Assembly: GCA_046728115.1 (NCBI GenBank)
Contig: JBKPDW010000376.1
Coordinates: 1 to 15,443, forward strand
Length of the DNA: 15,443 nt
Source: CAVSWN01 sp046728115
GTDB lineage: Bacteria; Acidobacteriota; Vicinamibacteria; Vicinamibacterales; CAVVIG01
Reading direction: 5' to 3'
In this document: in pieces, positions 6,788 through 14,152 of the stretch
Position numbering within the stretch: the first letter of the stretch is position 1
Layout of the letters: each line of letters starts with the position of its first letter
Notes under the pieces: generated by a model
Databases searched by the model: none
Seen by the model: only the letters and a program-made list of their open reading frames with translations
What the model was told of the DNA's origin: nothing
Made by a program: the position numbers and the translations under genes

Positions 6788-6793
6788 GCGCAG
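6771..6793. promoter_or_regulatory. palindrome CTGCGCA-N9-TGCGCAG, possible shared operator
   Basis: Two perfect 7-bp arms (6771-6777 and 6787-6793) flank a 9-bp AT-richer centre. The element sits in the 65-bp divergent sucC/sdhC gap, ends 4 bp before the sdhC ATG, covers the candidate sucC -35 box and surrounds the candidate sdhC -10 box. A dimeric regulator bound here could act on both operons. It could alternatively be an RNA hairpin at the sdhC start. Confidence 0.45.
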
Positions 6794-6797
6794 ATAG

Positions 6798-7478
6798 ATG
6801 TCCTCACGAGTCGGCGTGTTCGCTTCATCGGTCGGCACGAAGCTTCTCATCGGAATTACCGGACTCGCCCTTTTCCTTTATCTCGTCATCCACATCGTAG
6901 GCAACCTGATCGTGTTCTTGGGTCCCGCGGTCTTCAACAAGTACGCGTACGTGCTCGAGAGCAATCCACTCATTCCGATCATCGAGGTCGGCCTGCTGCT
7001 GATTTTTCTTGGCCACGTCTACAAGACCGTGAAGATGTTCCTGAACAATCAGACGGCCCGTCCGGTCCGCTACGTGCGCAAGAAATTTGCCGGGCTACCG
7101 AGCCGGAAGACGATCGCTTCCTCCACGATGATCGTCTCGGGCCTGTGGTTGCTGCTCTTCATCATCATCCATGTCAAGGCGTTTCGATACGGAACGGAGT
7201 ACGAGTGGCCGGCCGGCGGCCGCGATTTGTACCGCCTCGAACTGGAGAACTTCTCGAGTCCCCTGATCGTCGGCTTCTACGTGCTCAGCATGGTCGTGGT
7301 GGGATCGCATCTCTGGCACGGTGTCGCGAGCGGGTTCCAGTCGCTGGGCCTGGATCATCCGCGCTGGACGCCGCGGCTGCTTCTGGCCGGTAAAGCGCTG
7401 GCCGTCCTGATTGCCGGCGGCTTCATCGTCATCGCGGTCTGGGCGTACTTCGCGCAGGCAGGACGGGTGCCCGTATGA
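6798..7478 (+). CDS. sdhC: succinate dehydrogenase cytochrome b subunit (type B, five-helix)
   Basis: A 226-residue membrane protein with five hydrophobic helices (about 15-36, 59-80, 106-126, 155-175, 193-217). This matches the single-anchor di-haem cytochrome b558 of type-B succinate:quinone oxidoreductases, as in Bacillus subtilis. Likely haem ligands are His32 (VIHIVGN), His73 (LGHVYKT), His125 (IIIHVKA) and His171 or His174 (SHLWHGVASGF). It anchors SdhAB to the membrane and passes electrons to the quinone, probably menaquinone (inferred from the family type). A TAG directly precedes the ATG in frame, so the start cannot be further upstream. There is no recognisable ribosome binding site. 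It heads the plus-strand operon and its TGA overlaps sdhA by 4 bp. Confidence 0.96.
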   Translation: MSSRVGVFASSVGTKLLIGITGLALFLYLVIHIVGNLIVFLGPAVFNKYAYVLESNPLIPIIEVGLLLIFLGHVYKTVKMFLNNQTARPVRYVRKKFAGLPSRKTIASSTMIVSGLWLLLFIIIHVKAFRYGTEYEWPAGGRDLYRLELENFSSPLIVGFYVLSMVVVGSHLWHGVASGFQSLGLDHPRWTPRLLLAGKALAVLIAGGFIVIAVWAYFAQAGRVPV

Positions 7479-9388
7479 CGCTCGACGGTCACGTTCCCGC
7501 GGGGCCCGTCGCAAGTAAGTGGGACCGCCACAAGTTCGAAATGAAGCTGGTCAACCCGGCCAACAAGCGCAAGTACACGATCATCGTCGTCGGCACTGGG
7601 CTGGCAGGAGCGTCTGCGGCCGCGTCGCTGGGGGAACTTGGCTACGACGTTCTGAACTTCTGCATCCAGGACAGCCCCCGGCGCGCCCACAGCATTGCTG
7701 CGCAGGGTGGCATCAACGCCGCGAAGAACTATCAGAACGACGGCGACAGCGTCTATCGCCTGTTCTACGACACCGTCAAGGGCGGCGACTATCGTGCGCG
7801 CGAAGCCAACGTCTATCGACTCGCGCAACTCAGCGTGAACATCATCGACCAGTGTGTCGCGCAGGGCGTCCCGTTCGCGCGCGAGTACGGCGGCCTGCTG
7901 GACAACCGGTCGTTTGGCGGCGCGCAGGTCTCACGTACGTTCTACGCGCGGGGCCAGACCGGGCAGCAGCTGCTGCTCGGCGCGTACCAGTCGTTGATGC
8001 GACAGGTGCATGCAGGGACGGTTCGGCTCCTTGCCCGACGGGAGATGCTCGACCTCATCGTCATCGACGGCAAAGCGCGCGGCATCGTCTGCCGCAGCCT
8101 CGTGACCGGCGAGATCGAACGCTACCCGGGCGATGCCGTGATTCTCGCAACCGGTGGCTACGGTACCGCGTATTACCTGTCGACCAACGCCGTCAACTCG
8201 AACGTGACGGCGGCATGGCGCGCTCACAAGCGTGGGGCGCTGTTCGCGAACCCCTGCTACACGCAGATTCATCCGACGTGCATCCCGGTGAGCGGCGATC
8301 ATCAATCGAAGCTCACACTGATGAGCGAAAGCCTGCGGAACGATGGTCGCGTGTGGGTGCCGAAGAAGAAAGGCGATACGCGACCGCCCGAGAAGATTCC
8401 CGAGTCCGAGCGCGACTACTACCTCGAGCGCAAGTATCCCAGCTTCGGCAACCTCGTTCCACGTGATGTCGCCTCACGCAACGCCAAGCAGGTCTGCGAC
8501 GACGGTCGCGGCGTTGGCGACAGCGGTCTGGCCGTGTATCTCGACTTCAGCGACGCCATCAAGCGGCTTGGAATCGAGACGATTCAAGAGAAGTACGGCA
8601 ACCTGTTCCATATGTACAAGAAGATCACGGACGAAGATGCGTACAAGGTTCCGATGCGCATTTACCCCGCGATTCACTACACGATGGGCGGGCTCTGGGT
8701 CGACTACAACCTGATGAGCAACCTGCCGGGCCTGCATGTGCTCGGCGAAGCCAACTTTTCAGACCACGGCGCGAATCGCCTCGGCGCGAGCGCGCTCATG
8801 CAAGGGCTGGCGGATGGGTACTTCATCATCCCCTACACGATTGGTCACTACCTGGCCAGCACATCGCTGCCGAAGGTCACGACCGATGATCTGGCGTTCG
8901 CCGAGGCCGCGAACTGCACGCAGCAGCGGATCAATCAACTGCTCGGAATCAAGGGCCACCGCAGTATTCGGGAGATCCATCGCGAGCTGGGCCGAATCAT
9001 GTGGGACAACGTCGGGATGGCCCGAACCGAAGGGAGTCTCAGGGCCGCGCTCACGGAAATTCCGAAGCTGCGCGATGCATTCTGGCACGACGTTTCGGTC
9101 CCAGGGACGCCGGACAATCTCAATCAAAGCCTGGAGTACGCGGGCCGGGTGGCCGACTACCTCGAGTTCGCGGAATTGCTTGCGTTCGACGCGCTTCACA
9201 GGCGCGAATCCTGCGGCGGACATTTCCGCGAAGAGAGCCAGACGCCCGACGGCGAAGCGCTGCGCGACGACGTGAATTTTTCGTATGTCGCCGCATGGGA
9301 ATTCACGGGCGTCGGCCGCCCGCCAGAACTGCACACAGAGCCGCTCGAGTTCCACGAAGTGCATCCGACGCAGCGGAGCTACAAGTAG
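7475..9388 (+). CDS. sdhA: succinate dehydrogenase flavoprotein subunit
   Basis: A 637-residue protein. The dinucleotide fold for FAD is VVGTGLAGASAA (38-49). The covalent-FAD histidine is His72 in AHSIAAQGGINAAK. The capping and catalytic regions show IHPTC (265-269), RDVASR with the proton-shuttle arginine at 330, and HYTMGGLWVD with His401. Glycine-rich GEANFSDHGANRLGASAL completes the FAD site. It oxidises succinate to fumarate at the cytoplasmic face of the membrane. Its length and motif wording are of the Bacteroidota/Acidobacteriota-like type rather than the E. coli type. It overlaps sdhC by ATGA, implying translational coupling, and is followed by a 102-bp spacer with a heptamer repeat before sdhB. 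Confidence 0.97.
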   Translation: MTLDGHVPAGPVASKWDRHKFEMKLVNPANKRKYTIIVVGTGLAGASAAASLGELGYDVLNFCIQDSPRRAHSIAAQGGINAAKNYQNDGDSVYRLFYDTVKGGDYRAREANVYRLAQLSVNIIDQCVAQGVPFAREYGGLLDNRSFGGAQVSRTFYARGQTGQQLLLGAYQSLMRQVHAGTVRLLARREMLDLIVIDGKARGIVCRSLVTGEIERYPGDAVILATGGYGTAYYLSTNAVNSNVTAAWRAHKRGALFANPCYTQIHPTCIPVSGDHQSKLTLMSESLRNDGRVWVPKKKGDTRPPEKIPESERDYYLERKYPSFGNLVPRDVASRNAKQVCDDGRGVGDSGLAVYLDFSDAIKRLGIETIQEKYGNLFHMYKKITDEDAYKVPMRIYPAIHYTMGGLWVDYNLMSNLPGLHVLGEANFSDHGANRLGASALMQGLADGYFIIPYTIGHYLASTSLPKVTTDDLAFAEAANCTQQRINQLLGIKGHRSIREIHRELGRIMWDNVGMARTEGSLRAALTEIPKLRDAFWHDVSVPGTPDNLNQSLEYAGRVADYLEFAELLAFDALHRRESCGGHFREESQTPDGEALRDDVNFSYVAAWEFTGVGRPPELHTEPLEFHEVHPTQRSYK

Positions 9389-9445
9389 CGCGGGCCTCGG
9401 GATCGGAGACGGCGGGGGCGGGCTCAGGAATGGGTGATTGGCAGC

Positions 9446-9470
9446 GATTACGGATTAGGGATTGATTAGG
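9446..9470. repeat. short array of 7-bp GATTAGG-type units between sdhA and sdhB
   Basis: The order is GATTACG, GATTAGG, GATT, GATTAGG (9446-9470), preceded by a looser GATTG at 9436. It sits in the only sizeable gap of the sdhCAB cluster and ends about 10 bp before the sdhB ribosome binding site. It resembles the TCTGAAG array at 3409-3443 in unit length, not in sequence. It is not a telomeric array: too short and irregular. Confidence 0.7.
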
Positions 9471-9490
9471 GAGAGCGGACAAGGACACTC

Positions 9491-10237
9491 GTGAGACTCA
9501 ACCTGAAGATTTGGCGACAATCGGGCACCAAGGATTCCGGCCGCCTCGTCGACTACACGGCGAACGATGTCTCGCCCGACATGTCGTTTCTCGAGATGCT
9601 GGACGTCGTCAACGAAGGACTGGTCAAGAAAGGCGAGGATGCAATTGCGTTCGATTCGGACTGCCGCGAAGGCATTTGCGGCATGTGCAGCCTGGTCGTC
9701 AACGGTATCGCACACGGACCCGATCGGGGCACTACGGTGTGCCAGCTGCACATGCGGCGGTTCAAGGACGGCGACACGATCACGGTAGAGCCGTGGCGCG
9801 CGCGCGCCTTTCCCGTCGTCAAGGATCTCGTGGTGGATCGCAGCGCGCTCGACCGGATCGTCGCTGCCGGCGGATATGTCTCGGTCAACTGCGGCGGGGC
9901 GCCTGATGCGAACACGATTCCCATTCCCAAGGATGTCGCCGAGAAGGCCATGGATTCGGCCGCGTGCATCGGGTGCGGCGCCTGTGTGGCGGCCTGCAAA
10001 AACGCGTCGGCGCATCTTTTCATGAGCGCGAAGATCTCGCATCTGGCCCTACTGCCGCAGGGCCAGCCGGAGCGCTATCGCCGCGTCGTCGCGATGATCA
10101 ACCGGGCCGACGCGGAAGGGTTCGGCAGCTGCTCGAACGAAGGCGAATGCGAGGCCGTGTGTCCAAAGGAGATTCCAATCTCCAACATCGCTCGAATGAC
10201 GCGCGAGTACGTCAAGGCCATGCTCGTGCATGGCTGA
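9491..10237 (+). CDS. sdhB: succinate dehydrogenase iron-sulfur subunit
   Basis: A 248-residue protein starting with GTG at 9491; AAGGA at 9481-9485 supports it. The N-terminal plant-type ferredoxin domain binds [2Fe-2S] through Cys58, Cys63, Cys66 and Cys84 (DSDCREGICGMC). The C-terminal domain has C159-IG-C162-GA-C165-VAA-C169 for [4Fe-4S] and C214-SNEGE-C220-EAV-C224-P for [3Fe-4S]. All expected cysteines are present. It relays electrons from the FAD of SdhA to the quinone site and haems of SdhC. Its last codons overlap the start of the potassium permease gene by 8 bp. Confidence 0.97.
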   Translation: MRLNLKIWRQSGTKDSGRLVDYTANDVSPDMSFLEMLDVVNEGLVKKGEDAIAFDSDCREGICGMCSLVVNGIAHGPDRGTTVCQLHMRRFKDGDTITVEPWRARAFPVVKDLVVDRSALDRIVAAGGYVSVNCGGAPDANTIPIPKDVAEKAMDSAACIGCGACVAACKNASAHLFMSAKISHLALLPQGQPERYRRVVAMINRADAEGFGSCSNEGECEAVCPKEIPISNIARMTREYVKAMLVHG

Positions 10238-12065
10238 AGACTCCGCGGTCTCGCTGAAACGGCTGCTCCTCGGCAGGCCGATTCCGTCCCACCTGGCGCA
10301 TCACGAGCGGCTGTCGCGCGTGACGGGCCTCGCGGTCCTGTCATCGGACGCGCTCTCGTCGGTCGCCTACGCGACCGATTTCATCCTCACCACGCTGCTC
10401 GTCGCGGGTGTTGGCGCCTTCAAGTACGCGGTTCCCATCAGTCTGATCATCGCCACGCTGCTCGCGATCGTGGCGTTTTCCTATCGTCAGACGATCTACG
10501 CGTACCCGCGCGGCGGCGGCGCCTACATCGTCGCCAAGGAAAACATCGGCGCAACGGCGGGGCTGATTGCCGCTGCATCGCTGCTCGTCGATTACACGCT
10601 GACGGTCGCGGTCAGCATCTCGGCCGGCGTGCTCGCCATCACCTCGGCGTTCCCGCGCCTCGACGTGTACCGCGTTGAACTCTGCCTCCTCTTCCTTGCG
10701 CTCCTGACCATCGGGAACCTCCGTGGCATTCGCGAGTCTGGGCGCATCTTCGCGATTCCGACTTATTTCTTCGTCGCGACGATTGGCGCGCTGATCGTTG
10801 CCGGATTGATCCGGTACGTCACGGGACACGTCACTCCAATCGAGGCGGTCGTTCCACCGGAAGCTGGCCGCCAGCCGATGACCACGTTCCTGTTCCTGAC
10901 CGCGTTTGCCAATGGCTGCACGGCGATGACCGGAGTGGAGGCGGTCTCGGACGGCGTGCCCGCCTTTCGGCCGCCCGAATCGAAGAACGCCGCGGCGACG
11001 CTCGTGACGATGGCCACGATCGGCATCACGATGTTCGTCGGGATCACGCTGCTGGCGCATGTCTATTTCGTGATTCCAAACGCTGCGGAATCCGGCGTGT
11101 CTCAACTGGGCCGTGCCGTGTTCGGCGGGCAGAACGTGCCGTATTACCTGCTGCAGGCGGCAACCACGCTCATCCTCGTGCTGGCGGCGAACACGGCCTA
11201 CGCGGACTTCCCACGCCTGGCGTCGATTGTGTCGCGCGATCGGCATCTGCCGCGTCAGTTCATGAACCAGGGCGACCGGTTGGCATTTTCGAACGGGATC
11301 CTGATCCTGGCGCTCTTCGCCGCAATCCTGATCCTTGCATTTCGCGGCGACACGCAATCGCTCCTGCCGCTCTACATGATCGGCGTGTTCGTCTCGTTCA
11401 CACTGTCCCAGACCGGCATGGTGATCCACTGGCGCAGAAGCAACGACCCGCGCCGGCACACGAGCGCCATGATCAACGGGTTCGGCGCCGTGGTGACGGG
11501 CATCGTGCTGATCATCGTCGCCGTCACCAAGACACTCGAAGGCGCCTGGATCGTCCTGCTCCTCATTCCGCTCATCGTGGCGGGCTTCAAAGCGACGCGC
11601 CGTCACTACGACCACGTCGCCGCCCAGCTGACGCTGCGCGGCTACGCGCCGCAGCCGCGTGTCCACAACACGGTTCTGGTTCCGATCGGCGGTGTTCAGC
11701 GAGCGGTCGTCGAGGCGCTGCGATATGCCGAAACGCTGTCGGACGACGTGCGCGCCGTTTATGTGGACGTCGATCCCATCGGCACCGAAGCGGTGAAGAA
11801 AGACTGGGCGACCTGGGGAGGGCGGGTGCGGCTCGTCATTCTCGCCTCGCCATATCGATCGCTGATGGAACCGCTGCTCGAGTACATCGAACAGGTCGAA
11901 AACGAACGGTCCAACGACTACGTCACCGTGATCCTGCCCGAGTTCGTGCCTGCTCGATGGTGGCAGCATCTTTTCCATAACCAGCGGGCGCTGCTCATCA
12001 AAGGCGCTCTCCTCTTCCGGCCGAACACAGTCGTCACCAGCGTCCCGTTCCATCTCCTCGAGTAG
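10230..12065 (+). CDS. KimA/YdaO-type APC-family potassium importer, copy 1
   Basis: A 611-residue protein with about 12 hydrophobic helices over residues 30-455 and a cytoplasmic C-terminal domain (about 480-611) resembling a universal-stress-protein fold (HNTVLVPIGGVQRAVVEAL). SSDALSSVAYATD places Asp40 and Tyr47, LLVDYTLTVAVS places Asp121, Thr125 and Ser129, MTGVEAV places Glu237 and LPLYMIG places Tyr382. These line up with the ion-site residues I recall for B. subtilis KimA, a proton-coupled K+ importer. Amino-acid transport is the main alternative, but the riboswitch on its paralogue argues for potassium. The ATG overlaps the end of sdhB by 8 bp, so it is translated from the sdh message. 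No riboswitch precedes it. Confidence 0.87.
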   Translation: MAEDSAVSLKRLLLGRPIPSHLAHHERLSRVTGLAVLSSDALSSVAYATDFILTTLLVAGVGAFKYAVPISLIIATLLAIVAFSYRQTIYAYPRGGGAYIVAKENIGATAGLIAAASLLVDYTLTVAVSISAGVLAITSAFPRLDVYRVELCLLFLALLTIGNLRGIRESGRIFAIPTYFFVATIGALIVAGLIRYVTGHVTPIEAVVPPEAGRQPMTTFLFLTAFANGCTAMTGVEAVSDGVPAFRPPESKNAAATLVTMATIGITMFVGITLLAHVYFVIPNAAESGVSQLGRAVFGGQNVPYYLLQAATTLILVLAANTAYADFPRLASIVSRDRHLPRQFMNQGDRLAFSNGILILALFAAILILAFRGDTQSLLPLYMIGVFVSFTLSQTGMVIHWRRSNDPRRHTSAMINGFGAVVTGIVLIIVAVTKTLEGAWIVLLLIPLIVAGFKATRRHYDHVAAQLTLRGYAPQPRVHNTVLVPIGGVQRAVVEALRYAETLSDDVRAVYVDVDPIGTEAVKKDWATWGGRVRLVILASPYRSLMEPLLEYIEQVENERSNDYVTVILPEFVPARWWQHLFHNQRALLIKGALLFRPNTVVTSVPFHLLE

Positions 12066-12138
12066 TGCGAACCCCATCTCCCCCGTCGCGAGGCGACAGC
12101 ATCGAGGCAGGGTCACTTGCGTTCAACGCCCGCTAGGC

Positions 12139-12272
12139 GTATCGTCGCTAACGGCCTAAGTACCGCGCCATCCGCGGTACGCGGGGGAACCGAGCAACCG
12201 GGGCGTATCGGCGCGCCGTCGCCGTAGGATACTTCTGAGTCCGAGCCCGTCAGCTAACCCCGCCGGCGATAC
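12139..12272 (+). promoter_or_regulatory. c-di-AMP riboswitch (ydaO/yuaA class)
   Basis: The core shows the class signatures in order: CGCTAACGG (12146-12154), a variable hairpin GTACCGC/GCGGTAC (12160-12166 with 12174-12180), GCGGGGGAACCGA (12181-12193), GGGGCGTATC (12200-12209), GTAGGATACTTCTGAGTCC (12224-12242) and GTCAGCTAACCCCG (12249-12262). P1 is a 9-bp stem, GTATCGTCG (12139-12147) with CGGCGATAC (12264-12272), one G-U pair. A further stem GTATC/GATAC pairs 12205-12209 with 12228-12232. The class binds c-di-AMP and usually lowers expression of K+ uptake or cell-wall genes when the ligand is high. It lies directly upstream of a KimA-type permease, the classical target. ACGCC/GGCGT (12126-12130 with 12136-12140) can form a small hairpin that competes with the base of P1. 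Confidence 0.95.
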
Positions 12273-12278
12273 ACGGAA

Positions 12279-12308
12279 GCGCCTTGGAAACCGTACCTGC
12301 TGAGGCGC
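12279..12308 (+). promoter_or_regulatory. candidate expression platform: hairpin over the ribosome binding site of permease copy 2
   Basis: GCGCCTT (12279-12285) can pair with GAGGCGC (12302-12308), seven pairs including one G-U, loop 16 nt. The 3' arm contains GAGG (12302-12305), the ribosome binding site 5 nt before the ATG at 12311. The stem begins 6 nt after the riboswitch P1 helix. No terminator hairpin with a T-run is visible between the aptamer and the ATG, so control of translation is the more likely mode. The coupling to ligand binding is inferred. Confidence 0.5.
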
Positions 12309-12310
12309 GG

Positions 12311-14146
12311 ATGTCTCCGGACTCCGCGTTCTCGCTCAAACGCCTTCTCGTCGGCAAACCGATTCCGTCGCACCTTGCACATCACGAGCGCCTGTCACGG
12401 GTGACCGGCCTTGCCGTGCTGTCCTCGGACGCGTTGTCGTCGGTCGCGTATGCGACCGACTTCATCCTGGCCACGCTCGTCGTCGCGGGCGTGGGCGCCT
12501 TCGTATACGCGGTGCCGATCAGCCTCGTGATCGCGACGCTGCTGGCGATTGTCGCCTTCTCCTATCGGCAGACGATTCACGCCTACCCGACCGGCGGCGG
12601 CGCGTACATCGTGGCGAAGGAGAACATCGGACCGTCAGCGGGGTTGATTGCCGCCGCGTCGCTCCTCGTGGACTACACCCTGACGGTTGCAGTCAGCATC
12701 TCGGCCGGCGTCCTCGCGATCACGTCGGCGTTTCCGCAACTCGATCAGTACCGGGTTGAAATATGCCTCGCTTTCCTCGCGATCCTGACCGTCGGCAACC
12801 TGCGCGGGATCCGGGAGTCGGGCAACATCTTCGCGGTGCCGACCTACTTCTTCGTTGCCGGCGTCGCGCTCCTCCTGGCCGCGGGGCTGTATCGATACCT
12901 TACCGGCCAGATCGTGCCAGTCGACGCACCCTCGCCGCCTTCGGCCGGGAGCCAACCGCTGACAACGTTCCTCCTGCTGACGGCCTTTGCCAACGGCTGC
13001 ACGGCCATGACCGGGGTCGAGGCGGTTTCGAACGGCGTGCCGGCATTCCGGCCGCCCGAAGCGAAGAACGCGTCGGCGACGCTCATCGCGATGGCCACGC
13101 TTGCAATCGTGATGTTCGTCGGCATCACGGTCCTGGCGCACTTGTACAAGGTTATGCCGACCGGCGCGGAGTCGGGAATCTCGCAACTCGGTCGAGCGAT
13201 CTTCGGCGGGCCCAACGTTTTCTATTACCTGCTGCAGGCCGGCACGACCCTCATCCTCGTGCTCGCCGCGAACACGGCCTATGCCGACTTCCCACGGCTC
13301 GCGTCGATCGTTTCGAGGGATCGGTACCTGCCGCGTCAATTCATGAACCAGGGCGATCGTCTCGCCTTCTCGAACGGCATCCTCGTGCTGTCCGTCTTTG
13401 CGGCGATCCTGATCGTCAGCTTCCGTGGCGACACGCAGTCATTGCTGCCGCTCTACATGATCGGCGTGTTCGTCTCCTTCACCCTGTCGCAGGCGGGAAT
13501 GGTCATTCACTGGCGGCGGACGCGAGAACCGGGGTGGAAGACCAGTGCGTTGATCAACGGCTTCGGCGCACTCGTAACCGGCATCGTCCTGATCATCGTA
13601 GCGGTGACCAAGACCTTCGAAGGCGCCTGGATCGTCCTGCTGCTGATTCCGCTCATCGTGGCGTTTTTTACAGCGACGCATCACCATTACGTGCACGTGG
13701 CATCCGAGCTGACGCTGAAGGGCTACGCACCTCAAAGGCGAATTCACAACACGGTCCTCGTCCCGATTGGAGGGTTGCAGCGCGCCGTCGTCGAAGCCCT
13801 GCGCTATGCCGAGACAATGTCCGACGACGTGCGGGCGATTTATGTCGACGTCAATCCGGCGAACACCGAGCAACTGCGAAAAGACTGGGCCCAGTGGGGC
13901 GGGCGCGTGTCACTCGTCGTGCTGCCGTCTCCCTTCCGTTCGCTGATGGAGCCGCTGCTCGAGTACATCGAACAGGCCGCGGCGGAAAAGGCTAACGACT
14001 ACGTCACCGTCATTCTTCCGGAATTCGTGCCCAAGCGGTGGTGGCAGCATCTATACCACAACCAGACTTCGCTGCTCATCAAAGGCGCGCTGCTGTTTCG
14101 TCCGAACATCGTCGTCACCAGCGTGCCGTTCCATCTGTCGAAATAA
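12311..14146 (+). CDS. kimA: KimA/YdaO-type APC-family potassium importer, copy 2 (riboswitch-controlled)
   Basis: From the ATG at 12311 it is 611 residues, MSPDSAFSLKRLLVGKPIPS..., the same length as copy 1 and alignable with it without gaps; by eye about 84 % of residues are identical. A TTG at 12284 would extend the frame by nine residues, but the ATG has GAGG at 12302-12305 and matches the start of copy 1. Ion-site residues are all kept (SSDALSSVAY, LLVDYTLTVAVS, MTGVEAV, LPLYMIG). The C-terminal cytoplasmic domain differs most between copies. Expected role: high-affinity K+ import, shut down when c-di-AMP signals enough potassium, through the riboswitch just upstream. The stop is 6 bp from the convergent response-regulator stop. 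Confidence 0.9.
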   Translation: MSPDSAFSLKRLLVGKPIPSHLAHHERLSRVTGLAVLSSDALSSVAYATDFILATLVVAGVGAFVYAVPISLVIATLLAIVAFSYRQTIHAYPTGGGAYIVAKENIGPSAGLIAAASLLVDYTLTVAVSISAGVLAITSAFPQLDQYRVEICLAFLAILTVGNLRGIRESGNIFAVPTYFFVAGVALLLAAGLYRYLTGQIVPVDAPSPPSAGSQPLTTFLLLTAFANGCTAMTGVEAVSNGVPAFRPPEAKNASATLIAMATLAIVMFVGITVLAHLYKVMPTGAESGISQLGRAIFGGPNVFYYLLQAGTTLILVLAANTAYADFPRLASIVSRDRYLPRQFMNQGDRLAFSNGILVLSVFAAILIVSFRGDTQSLLPLYMIGVFVSFTLSQAGMVIHWRRTREPGWKTSALINGFGALVTGIVLIIVAVTKTFEGAWIVLLLIPLIVAFFTATHHHYVHVASELTLKGYAPQRRIHNTVLVPIGGLQRAVVEALRYAETMSDDVRAIYVDVNPANTEQLRKDWAQWGGRVSLVVLPSPFRSLMEPLLEYIEQAAAEKANDYVTVILPEFVPKRWWQHLYHNQTSLLIKGALLFRPNIVVTSVPFHLSK

Positions 14147-14152
14147 TCGCCG

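Noticed and set aside
6733..6828. N-terminal extension of sucC to an ATG at 6828
   Set aside because: It would overlap the sdhC coding region, adds residues foreign to SucC, and the ATG at 6732 gives the canonical MKIHEYQAK start.
9430..9475. Telomere-like GATTAGGG repeat
   Set aside because: Only about three irregular units inside the sdh operon, so this is a short intergenic repeat and not a chromosome-end signal.
12085..12097. Hairpin GTCGC-GAG-GCGAC as a terminator after permease copy 1
   Set aside because: Only five base pairs and no T-run follows, so I do not call a terminator. Read-through into the riboswitch is therefore possible.
10341..12116. Long open frame on the minus strand (591 codons) opposite permease copy 1
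   Set aside because: Composition is Arg/His/Asp-rich with no domain, and it mirrors the codon bias of the plus-strand permease. Similar shadows occur opposite the Fe-S/cNMP gene (1710-2858) and sucC (5494-6750).
12284..12310. TTG start for permease copy 2
   Set aside because: The ATG at 12311 has a proper ribosome binding site and matches the length and start of copy 1; the extra residues would overlap the putative expression-platform hairpin.
14147..14152. Terminator between convergent permease copy 2 and response regulator
   Set aside because: The gap is 6 bp; any terminator would have to lie within coding sequence and none is evident.
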